Origin: Paenibacillaceae bacterium
Lineage (GTDB): Bacteria > Bacillota > Clostridia > Lachnospirales > Lachnospiraceae
Reading direction: 5' to 3'
Length of the DNA: 64,000 nucleotides
NCBI GenBank assembly: GCA_015057705.1
Contig: SVDU01000001.1
Location: 372,001-436,000 of the forward strand
Under the pieces are notes generated by a model, which did no database searches, was not told the origin of the DNA, and was given only the letters and a program-made list of their open reading frames with translations. Position numbers and translations under genes: made by a program. The first letter of the stretch is position 1, and each line of letters opens with the position of its first letter. Below are positions 55,204-62,120 of the stretch, one piece after another.

Positions 55204-56088
55204 ATGTTTAAAAAGAAAAATACGATAGGGTTTATAATCGGAGCATTAGCAATAATTACTGTAGCAATAACTAACAACACGAATAGTTATGCAAAAAGTG
55301 ATTTTGCCGTAACAACAAGGGATGAATCTATTGAATATAATGGAGTTACATATAAAAGAATTCAAGTTGATGGTGGAGATTTATCAGGTTCAAGGCAACC
55401 TAATGTGGCGGTAGATGTTGGGTATGGGGATAGAACATATTGGGCGTTAACAAATGAGCATAGTCAGCTTGTGTATGTAATAGCTGACAAAATCACCTTG
55501 CAAGATGAAAACACAGAACAAGTTACTTCTGAGGGACGTTATTATAGTGATGAGGCAAAAGTACCTGGCACTGAAAGGTCAGACTTAGATGAAGGACATG
55601 TCATAGCAGATAGTCTTGGTGGAGTTTCGAATGCATACAATATAACACCACAAGATAGCACTTTAAATCGCCATGGAGATCAAGCCTATATGGAGAAAGT
55701 GATTCGTGATGCAGGTGGTTGTGAACATTTCATAGCTACTATCACATATCCAGATACTTCAACTCAAATTCCGTCACATTATCATTATGAATATATACTC
55801 AAAGGGAATGCGGTTGTAGATGATTTTGATAATATAAATCCTGACGAAGTTAATAAAGCACAAGCAGATAAACAACAAAAAGAATCAAATGTAACAAGTG
55901 GAAATAATAATTCTAGTGAATCTAGTATAAATGAACAAGAGGAACTGAAAAAGATAGATACTAATGGCAATGGTAAAGTTACAATAGCCGAAGCAAAAGC
56001 AGCTGGATACAAAATGCCAATCTATTCAACTCATTGGTTGTATAAATATATGGATGACCGAGATGGAGATGGTATGGTAGGAGAATAA
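55204..56088 (+). CDS. Secreted DNA/RNA non-specific nuclease with Ca-binding tail
   Basis: 294 residues. An N-terminal signal/membrane segment (TIGFIIGALAIITVAI) is followed by a NucA/DNase-like core: DEGHVIADSLGG holds the catalytic-type His (the family has DRGH; here DEGH), and NAYNITPQDSTLNRHG the metal-binding Asn region. A Ser/Asn-rich linker leads to two EF-hand-like loops (DTNGNGKVTIAEA, DRDGDGMVGE), like excalibur domains. Atypical AT content marks it as cargo. It may digest extracellular DNA for the lysogen. GGGGGAAT ribosome site. Confidence 0.82.
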   Translation: MFKKKNTIGFIIGALAIITVAITNNTNSYAKSDFAVTTRDESIEYNGVTYKRIQVDGGDLSGSRQPNVAVDVGYGDRTYWALTNEHSQLVYVIADKITLQDENTEQVTSEGRYYSDEAKVPGTERSDLDEGHVIADSLGGVSNAYNITPQDSTLNRHGDQAYMEKVIRDAGGCEHFIATITYPDTSTQIPSHYHYEYILKGNAVVDDFDNINPDEVNKAQADKQQKESNVTSGNNNSSESSINEQEELKKIDTNGNGKVTIAEAKAAGYKMPIYSTHWLYKYMDDRDGDGMVGE

Positions 56089-56101
56089 TAGTCATGTTAA
56101 T

Positions 56102-56128
56102 AGGAGCCGTAAGGCTCCTGTTTTTTTA
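56102..56128 (+). terminator. Terminator after the secreted nuclease
   Basis: AGGAGCCGTAAGGCTCCT followed by G and seven T. Separates nuclease from the lysis-region genes. Confidence 0.88.
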
Positions 56129-56146
56129 TAAAGAAAGGAGTTCTTA

Positions 56147-56884
56147 ATGGAAAAAGTTAAAATAGGAGATAAGGAACTATTCTATGATATCCAAGAGATT
56201 CTTCCCATTAATACACATGTTTTGCGTATCGTTTTTGCTAACTCACTGCCTGCAAGTTACGGAGACATTACTACGTATACAGCTGGGGGAATTGAAGGAG
56301 TTACGCTTACTGGTTACGATACAGTTTATCGTGATGAGGGCAAGACAGTTTATTTAAGCAATGATAAAAGTGTTTATATACCAGTGGAAACCTCTACCGG
56401 GCCTATGGATCCACCGGAACCACATTCCCCCACTATGAAGGAACTAAAGGCATCAAAGCTTAGGGAAATATCGGCCGCCTGTGAAAAGTCAATCTATGCA
56501 GGAGTAGATGTTAATTTAGCTGATGGAGTAATAGAACATTTTTCCCTTACTGAACACGATCAGCTCAATTTGTTCGGAAAACAAATCCAGGTGTCAGCAG
56601 GTGTAGAGAAAATAGAATACCATTCAGATGGTATGCCATGCCGATATTATAATGCTGCTGATATGCAGACTATAATTTCGGCAGCTATGTGGCATGTATC
56701 TTACCATACTACATATTGTAATGCACTTAATATATGGATATCCGGGATTGAGCAAGCAGGGGATCTGGAAACTATTTCCTATGGGGTGGAAGTTCCCGAG
56801 GCTTACCAATCGGACGTACTTAAAGCATATTTTATACAGAAGGCTGCCATGACGGAAGGAGAAAGAGATGAAACAGCAAGCTAA
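56147..56884 (+). CDS. Phage tail-accessory protein (DUF4376-like)
   Basis: 245 residues. The N-terminal 90 residues are beta-rich; the C-terminal 150 (KASKLREISAACEKSIYAGVDVNLADG...YHTTYCNALNIWI) resemble DUF4376 domains seen near fibre genes. GAAAGGAG upstream. May act as a fibre-assembly factor, which is inference. Confidence 0.6.
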   Translation: MEKVKIGDKELFYDIQEILPINTHVLRIVFANSLPASYGDITTYTAGGIEGVTLTGYDTVYRDEGKTVYLSNDKSVYIPVETSTGPMDPPEPHSPTMKELKASKLREISAACEKSIYAGVDVNLADGVIEHFSLTEHDQLNLFGKQIQVSAGVEKIEYHSDGMPCRYYNAADMQTIISAAMWHVSYHTTYCNALNIWISGIEQAGDLETISYGVEVPEAYQSDVLKAYFIQKAAMTEGERDETAS

Positions 56885-57284
56885 ATACATATTTTTATTA
56901 GTGTCCGGTGGATTTATGTACAGCATTATAGAAATTTTATATCGGGGGTATACCCACTGGACCATGTTTATTTTGGGCGGTTTATGTTTTATATGTCTAG
57001 GGTTAATTAATGAGTTGATTCCTTGGAGTACGCCACTCTGGAAGCAGATGCTTATTGGTATGGCTATAATTACATGCTTGGAGTTTATAACTGGGTGTAT
57101 AGTCAATATATGGCTTGGGTGGGGCATTTGGGATTACAGTAATTTGCCAGGTAATATATTTGGCCAGATTTGTCCTCAGTTCACTTTCTTATGGTTTTGG
57201 ATAAGCGCTGCCGGGATAATATTAGACGATTGGCTTAGATATTGGCTTTTTGAAGAAGAACGGCCACATTATAAATTAATATAG
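56868..57284 (+). CDS. Membrane protein, 'ABC transporter type IV'-like (CmpB family)
   Basis: 138 residues with four hydrophobic spans and the motif WDYSNLPGNIFGQICPQF typical of the CmpB-like family. It has no ATPase partner. Common just ahead of holins in clostridial prophages. Role unknown; possibly part of lysis or membrane targeting. Confidence 0.7.
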   Translation: MKQQAKYIFLLVSGGFMYSIIEILYRGYTHWTMFILGGLCFICLGLINELIPWSTPLWKQMLIGMAIITCLEFITGCIVNIWLGWGIWDYSNLPGNIFGQICPQFTFLWFWISAAGIILDDWLRYWLFEEERPHYKLI

Positions 57285-57299
57285 GAGGATAAGGTTACG

Positions 57300-57605
57300 T
57301 TGACTTTTTGGGATTATGTAAAAGAGTCTTGGCCGGGATGGGTGTGTTCAGCAGCTGTCCCGGCCATCATTTATTTATATACACAGGTTATGGCCAGCCG
57401 TAATGGCGTAAGAGCCCTTTTGAGAGCAGAAATAATAAGAGTGTATAACAAGTATCATGATGATTTAAAGTATTGTCCAATTTATGTTAAACAATCCATG
57501 GAGGATATTTATAAACAGTATCATGCTCTGAAAGGTAATGGAGTTGGTACAAAGCTTTATGAAGAAATTATGGAATTACCAACAGAAAAAGAGGAGGAAA
57601 ATTAA
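57300..57605 (+). CDS. Holin-like or lysis-accessory membrane protein
   Basis: 101 residues from TTG 57300 (AGGAGGATAAGG upstream). One N-terminal span (GWVCSAAVPAIIYLYTQVMA) and a charged helical C-terminus. Next to the holin gene by no gap, so likely co-translated. Could be an antiholin or spanin-like helper. Confidence 0.6.
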   Translation: MTFWDYVKESWPGWVCSAAVPAIIYLYTQVMASRNGVRALLRAEIIRVYNKYHDDLKYCPIYVKQSMEDIYKQYHALKGNGVGTKLYEEIMELPTEKEEEN

Positions 57606-57809
57606 ATGAACAATGAAAAGATTTTAAAGTGGGTAAGAGCTGCAGGGGTAAGAGCAGTTAAGACAATGGCGCAGACGGCCATTGCAACCATTGGGACTAC
57701 AGCGGTAATGTCTGGGGTAGATTGGATTATGGTAGGATCAGCAACGGCACTGGCCGGGATTCTTTCTATACTTACATCGGTGGCTGGGCTACCGGAATTA
57801 AAAGATTAA
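57606..57809 (+). CDS. Holin (r1t type)
   Basis: 67 residues with two hydrophobic segments (AQTAIATIGTTAVMSGVDW, GSATALAGILSILTSVAGL), typical of short r1t-like holins that time lysis. GAGGAGG upstream. A terminator and the endolysin follow. Confidence 0.8.
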   Translation: MNNEKILKWVRAAGVRAVKTMAQTAIATIGTTAVMSGVDWIMVGSATALAGILSILTSVAGLPELKD

Positions 57810-57812
57810 TTT

Positions 57813-57829
57813 GTTGCGACCGTCGCAAC
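57813..57829. repeat. GTTGCGA palindrome, copy 3
   Basis: GTTGCGACCGTCGCAAC, perfect arms of eight bases. The exact inverse sequence is at 34351-34367 and a close relative at 17350-17365. Confidence 0.75.
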
Positions 57830-57834
57830 ACTAT

Positions 57835-57861
57835 GGACCTGGGACATCCTGGGTCCTTTTT
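57835..57861 (+). terminator. Terminator between holin and endolysin
   Basis: GGACCTGGGA pairs with TCCTGGGTCC (10 bp, one G-U pair region), followed by TTTTT. It could attenuate endolysin transcription. Confidence 0.78.
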
Positions 57862-57884
57862 CTATTGAAAGGAAGGGGAATATC

Positions 57885-58757
57885 ATGATTAGTAATTGTG
57901 GACATGACGAAAATGGAAAATACACAGGTGGTAAAGCCGGGGATCAGACTGGTGGAGAGTACGCAGTAATTAATTGGTATAACCGTCCATGGGCCTGTGT
58001 GTTAAGGTATCCAGATATTAATGTAGGGTTAAAGATTGCGGAGATTTCTAAAGCTGCAGCAATTAATAATAACGTGGGTTATGATCAGGGACAGAGACTT
58101 ACATATTACAACTGCTTACGAGCTGTAAATTGGGATCCTGCTAAGATCATAACTCCATGTGAGGGTGACTGTAGTGCAACAACGGCAGCAAATGTGATTG
58201 CCGCCGGAAATCTATTAGGTTTTAGTAAGTTAAAATCTATCAATCCATCAAACACTACATCGACATTGCGTAAGGCTCTTGTTGCAGTAGGATTTGAACT
58301 TTTGACAGACAGCAAGTACCTTACAGGTGATAACTATTTGCTTCCGGGAGATATTCCACTATATGATGGACATCACGTAGCAGTTAACCTTGATTATGGA
58401 TCAGAAGTTAAGCCAGCAGAAGAGAAGAAATCCGGCTGGATAAAAATAACAGATGGATGGATGTATTATAATGGTGATACCGATTTGCCGGTTCGTAATG
58501 ATTGGGTAGAGGATCAGAGCAAGTGGTACTGGTTTAACGCGGCCGGGATCATGGTCACGAATACCTGGTATCAGTATAATGCTGCATGGTATTATTTAGG
58601 ACCGGATGGGGCTATGTGCCAGTCACAGCTTGTGGAGAATTCCGGGAAGATTTATGCAGTGGACACAGATGGAAAAATGGTTACAGGTGAAATTTTGTTA
58701 TCTACTTTGAGCGACGGGACGCTGCAGTACAAAGGTTTAATAGGAGACGGCAAGTAA
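57885..58757 (+). CDS. Endolysin: NlpC/P60-type peptidase with choline-binding repeats
   Basis: 290 residues, no signal peptide, so export depends on the holin. Residues 1-180 are a cysteine peptidase/amidase domain: GDCSATT with Cys96 and GHHVAVN with His163/164. From about 190 there are four aromatic repeats (GWIKITDGWMYYNG, QSKWYWFNAAGIM, AAWYYLGPDGAM, IYAVDTDGKM), choline-binding type. Such repeats imply choline or a similar ligand on the host wall. GGAAGGGGAA upstream. Confidence 0.87.
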   Translation: MISNCGHDENGKYTGGKAGDQTGGEYAVINWYNRPWACVLRYPDINVGLKIAEISKAAAINNNVGYDQGQRLTYYNCLRAVNWDPAKIITPCEGDCSATTAANVIAAGNLLGFSKLKSINPSNTTSTLRKALVAVGFELLTDSKYLTGDNYLLPGDIPLYDGHHVAVNLDYGSEVKPAEEKKSGWIKITDGWMYYNGDTDLPVRNDWVEDQSKWYWFNAAGIMVTNTWYQYNAAWYYLGPDGAMCQSQLVENSGKIYAVDTDGKMVTGEILLSTLSDGTLQYKGLIGDGK

Positions 58758-58951
58758 TATTACTTTGAACCCAGAACCGGTCATTAACTGTAATGCGCTA
58801 TGTATGTTTCAAATCATGATGGGGTGCAGTATATAGGTACATTTTAATTAATGTTGGCGGGCTCTTGTCCTGAGTCCGCCATTAAAAGTACTTTTCAATT
58901 TTAGGGTCGTATGGTATTATAGTTAAGTAGAGTGGCAGAAAGAGAGGCCAC
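58758..58951 (+). other. Intergenic region with endolysin terminator
   Basis: GGCGGGCTC...GAGTCCGCC hairpin at about 58856-58880 ends the lysis operon. A -35/-10 pair (TTTTCA/TATTAT) precedes the next small gene. Confidence 0.6.
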
Positions 58952-59162
58952 ATGAGTAGTAATAATAACTGTCTGAAAGCAATCAATTTAATTCATTTCG
59001 ATGGCAAATCAATTAGTCTAAATAATGTATGTATGTCTCATACAATTTTTCAAGAAAACCAAGTTTTACAAGCAGCAATCTACGGTGATATGATAGTTAT
59101 AACTTCAGCAATGGAAGAAGAAAAAGAAAGTAATTAATTTGTATTATAGCCACTCTACTTAA
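58923..59162. repeat. 14-bp perfect inverted repeats around a small gene
   Basis: TTAAGTAGAGTGGC (58923-58936) and its inverse GCCACTCTACTTAA (59149-59162) frame the 61-residue gene. The bases GTATTATAG precede both repeats on the plus strand. Confidence 0.75.
58952..59137 (+). CDS. Small hypothetical protein
   Basis: 61 residues, beta-rich pattern LKAINLIHFDGKSISLNN, acidic C-terminus. AGAGAGG lies upstream. Enclosed by the 14-bp inverted repeats; no family recognised. Confidence 0.5.
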   Translation: MSSNNNCLKAINLIHFDGKSISLNNVCMSHTIFQENQVLQAAIYGDMIVITSAMEEEKESN

Positions 59163-59276
59163 ATTTTACTTTAATATACAAAATTGATTTTTTAAAGTAA
59201 TAAGATTATAATAAAAAAACGATTTTAAACTGAATATCAATTATATAATAATCAAATTTATTTGGAGGAAGTTTAT

Positions 59277-59951
59277 ATGGATAAAGAGTTAATTAATACC
59301 GAGAATATTGATGAAATATCAATAAAAAGAATAATTGATGGTTTAACAGGTTTTATATCTGGAAGTAAGGCAGACTATGCACACTCAGCAAATAGATTAT
59401 TGAAAAGCCTATTTGCTCATGATTTTTTATTTCAGTTACAAAAAGAATGGGATAAATATGTCGATAGAGGTAATATTGACTTAGATTATAAAAAATCAAA
59501 GCCATTCTTAAATAGTTTATCTGAATTAATGGACTATCTTGATACGGATTTACCAAATGATGAGATAGCTCTAACTTTAAAAAAGTTATTCTTTATACCA
59601 GCTTTTAAAGACTATTACAAAGAAGACAAGCTTTTAGCAATTGAATATATGAAAATAATAAGAAAGTTAACGCCAGGTGAAATGGTGGTTTTGTTTACAG
59701 CATATAATAATGTTGGAATAAGTACAGACAGTGCTTCAAAATGGTTGGAAATAATTGCAGAGAAATCCACTCTGAAATATACAGAACTAGTAGAGCTGCA
59801 TGAAAAGAAATTAATTGATTTAAATCTGATTACAAAACGTAAATATGAGGATAATAGTGGATTATGGGTTGGAAAATATTCTCGCTTAACAAGTTTGGGG
59901 TATAACTTATGTCATTTCATAAAATTGTATGATGAATTTAATGAGAGATAA
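59277..59951 (+). CDS. Unknown protein with C-terminal winged-helix-like region (cargo)
   Basis: 224 residues from ATG 59277 (TTGGAGGAAG upstream). All-helical, with LTPGEMVVLFTAYNNVG and an end ...YSRLTSLGYNLCHFIKLY that resembles a winged helix. AT-rich relative to the phage. A loose resemblance to Abi-alpha (DUF4393) proteins is not strong enough to name it. It ends facing the recombinase gene with a shared terminator. Confidence 0.55.
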   Translation: MDKELINTENIDEISIKRIIDGLTGFISGSKADYAHSANRLLKSLFAHDFLFQLQKEWDKYVDRGNIDLDYKKSKPFLNSLSELMDYLDTDLPNDEIALTLKKLFFIPAFKDYYKEDKLLAIEYMKIIRKLTPGEMVVLFTAYNNVGISTDSASKWLEIIAEKSTLKYTELVELHEKKLIDLNLITKRKYEDNSGLWVGKYSRLTSLGYNLCHFIKLYDEFNER

Positions 59952-59963
59952 AAAATTGTATTG

Positions 59964-60030
59964 AATCCTTATACTAATAATGAAATACAACTTTATTTTT
60001 TGGTGGTATTTCATTATTAGTGTAAGGATT
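59964..60030. terminator. Bidirectional terminator (25-bp stem)
   Basis: AATCCTTATACTAATAATGA plus five bases (59964-59988) pairs over 25 bases, one mismatch, with 60006-60030 around a 17-base loop with a T run. It separates convergent genes. Confidence 0.85.
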
Positions 60031-60034
60031 TATA

Positions 60035-61051
60035 TTACGGTACATATTTTCTATGGGCTTCCTGTACGGTGGCTTTGGCAATAGCTGCATAGCACTGCTT
60101 TGTTGTGTCCAGTTGGACGTGCCCTAATTTCTCGGCCACAAGTTCCAGAGGAGCCCCCTTATTAATCATATCTGTGCCAACGGTGCGTCGGAAAACATGA
60201 GGCGTTAATTTGACTGCAGCAAGATCATTGTCTCTATTCTTGATTCGTTTTAATATATTTCTTACTGTGCTACTACTTACACGGTTATGAGGTTTTTGAT
60301 TTGTTACAAATAAAGCCTGGTTATTATCGGTACGGCTTTTAAGATACCGTTCTAAATGAACCTTTGCTTGGCCGTTAAAATACACCTCTCTTTCCTTACG
60401 TCCTTTTCCGTATACAATGGCTTTCATATCGGAAAAATCAACATCATTGATATTTAAGCGGCAAAGCTCAGATACCCGTATCCCAGAGGAATATAGTAAA
60501 TCGCATAATGCTAATTCCATTTCATTTTTGCAGGCGCAGCGAACCTCTTCCCGCTGTTCAGCTTTAAGGGTCGGACCTATACGACGTTCTACTTTGGTTT
60601 CTTTTAGCTTTTTGGCTGGGTTATCAGGTAGCATATCCTCTTCATATAGCCAACCGAAGAAGCTCCTCATGCATATTAGCTTACTATTATATGTACGATC
60701 TTTCCATTTTCGAAAAAGTTTTCCGTATGCAAGATAACCTTTTAGATCTGAATATGATATTTCAATAATATTTTTATTTATATAATCAAGCATATTTTGA
60801 AGATTATTTTTATAATTTGCAATACTGGCATCAGTGCATCCGTCAAGCTTCATTTGTATTAGATATTGTCTTAAATATTCTTCCGTACAATCAATTTTGG
60901 TAGATAAACCTGTTCTGGCCTCTTCTTTAATTAATTTATAATTTCCTAAATACATATATATGAGTAATTTTGTTTCGTGTATTTTTTCTGTTTTTATTAT
61001 CCCTGCTATTTCAAACTGCAATACTAAATCATTTATAACATTTTCTTCCAT
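60035..61051 (-). CDS. Tyrosine recombinase, predicted tail-fibre invertase
   Basis: 338 residues. SAM-like core-binding domain (about 50-140) and a catalytic domain with Arg192 (SGIRVSEL), Lys in GKGRKER (about 217), His285 and Arg288 (HVFRRT), His311 (LGHVQL) and Tyr321 (KQCYAAI). Unlike the integrase it lacks an arm-binding N-terminus, as in Xer, Rci and other DNA invertases. It lies between the two fibre-cassette pairs, all of which share a 13-bp site. Hence I predict it recombines those sites. ATG 61051 has AGGGGTG upstream. Confidence 0.85.
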   Translation of the reverse strand: MEENVINDLVLQFEIAGIIKTEKIHETKLLIYMYLGNYKLIKEEARTGLSTKIDCTEEYLRQYLIQMKLDGCTDASIANYKNNLQNMLDYINKNIIEISYSDLKGYLAYGKLFRKWKDRTYNSKLICMRSFFGWLYEEDMLPDNPAKKLKETKVERRIGPTLKAEQREEVRCACKNEMELALCDLLYSSGIRVSELCRLNINDVDFSDMKAIVYGKGRKEREVYFNGQAKVHLERYLKSRTDNNQALFVTNQKPHNRVSSSTVRNILKRIKNRDNDLAAVKLTPHVFRRTVGTDMINKGAPLELVAEKLGHVQLDTTKQCYAAIAKATVQEAHRKYVP

Positions 61052-61077
61052 GGTGCACCCCTGTAAACTTATTACAG

Positions 61078-61124
61078 TTAGAATATAACCATTATCGTTA
61101 TATTAGAGAAAAAGTTAGAATATA
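61078..61124. repeat. Direct repeats in the recombinase promoter
   Basis: AGTTAGAATATAAC occurs at 61077-61090 and again about 33 bases on. AATATAAC-CATTATC-GTTATATT forms an inverted pair. These could be regulator-binding or autoregulatory recombinase sites upstream of the minus-strand recombinase gene. Confidence 0.5.
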
Positions 61125-61154
61125 ACACATTCCGTTATTCCGGGATTTTGTTTT

Positions 61155-61167
61155 AAATAGTGATTTA
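61155..61167 (+). repeat. Fibre-switch site S3
   Basis: AAATAGTGATTTA on the plus strand; differs from S1 and S2 by one base. Direct repeat to S1, inverted relative to S4. Confidence 0.87.
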
Positions 61168-61689
61168 ATGTATAAAGGTAATGCCAATGATTTAGATACG
61201 TTAATCAATGAAGAATACACTGATAAGGTTATAACAAACAGTTATAATTACTCCTCCACGGGAGTGCCAGAAAACTCAAGCGGATATGTTATTACATACT
61301 ACAGGACACCTGCCAGCGTATTACAAAATTTATATACTTTCACAGGGAACTGTTATACAAGGCGCAGAGACATTAATACAACACCTACATGGGTAAAACT
61401 CCCATCAAATGAAGATTTAGAAAACAAATTATCTACCAATGCTTTTTACATTACGAATATAAAGACTTTAGCTGATTTGTATTCCGCCTATGCCAGTGGT
61501 ATCATATTTGTTTATAATAGTACTGGAAATGTCCCAAGTTATGGTAGTGGAATTATATTACGATGTTCAAACTCTAACTTTAAACTCTTACTTGTAGATG
61601 ATGATACTGATGCAATGTATCTATGGTCATTAACGGGTGCGGCTGGAACAGCTCTAATAATTAGTGCGAATAAAACCAAGGTTATTTAA
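61156..61689 (+). pseudogene. Silent fibre C-terminal cassette 3
   Basis: Plus-strand frame that begins at site S3 as NSDL and continues MYKGNANDLDTLINEEYTD... for 173 residues to ...SANKTKVI. The ATG at 61168 lies directly after the site and has no ribosome site, so it is not an independent gene. The content has a knob-like motif (NTTPTWVKLPSNEDLENKLS) and a distal beta domain. Stop is 7 bp from that of cassette 4. Confidence 0.87.
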
Positions 61690-61696
61690 TGATCAT

Positions 61697-62009
61697 TTAT
61701 GCTATCATCTTCCAGGCAAGCCAGCTTAGGTATCCATAAAAATGATTTCTGTAATATACATTGTTCCTTTTGATATCAAACAGTATTTGAACTCCGTGAA
61801 AACTTACTTTGGATAAAATAGGATAAGTGTTGAATGAAAATACGAATACCGCTTCTCCTCCTGTCGCTCCAGAAATGGAAGGACCATTGGTGATATCTAA
61901 AACATACGAAAAATAAAATCCGCTGGTTATAGCATTTAAATCTAAATTCTCAGTATAGGGTGGAGAAATCATTAATTTGGGAAGTAATGTTTGTGCACCT
62001 AAATCACTA
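61697..62009 (-). pseudogene. Silent fibre C-terminal cassette 4 (inverted)
   Basis: Minus-strand frame from site S4 reading NSDL, then about 100 residues (GAQTLLPKLMISPPYTE... to ...YGYLSWLAWKMIA). No ribosome site. The Tyr/Trp-rich end YLSWLAWK is tip-like. It pairs tail to tail with cassette 3. Confidence 0.87.
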
Positions 62010-62012
62010 TTT
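62000..62012 (-). repeat. Fibre-switch site S4
   Basis: AAATAGTGATTTA on the minus strand, identical to S3. Recombination S1xS4 would invert about 7.6 kb and attach cassette 4 to the constant fibre part. Confidence 0.87.
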
Positions 62013-62120
62013 TATGGCATAACAAAGATATTAAAAAAAGTTAAATAATCAATAATTGTTGTAAATTCCCTTATTTAAAATTATAATGTTGATATATTAC
62101 TAATAAGGAGCAATTGTACA

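Noticed and set aside
61168-61689. Independent plus-strand gene of 173 residues
   Set aside because: The ATG abuts site S3 with no ribosome site, and the frame continues through the site as NSDL; treated as a stored fibre tip.
61697-61972. Independent minus-strand gene of 91 residues
   Set aside because: The coding potential is real but extends upstream past the ATG to site S4 in the same frame and has no ribosome site; better explained as a stored fibre tip.
54021-62012. Diversity-generating retroelement for tail-fibre variation
   Set aside because: No reverse transcriptase and no template/variable repeat pair; the evidence points to site-specific recombination.
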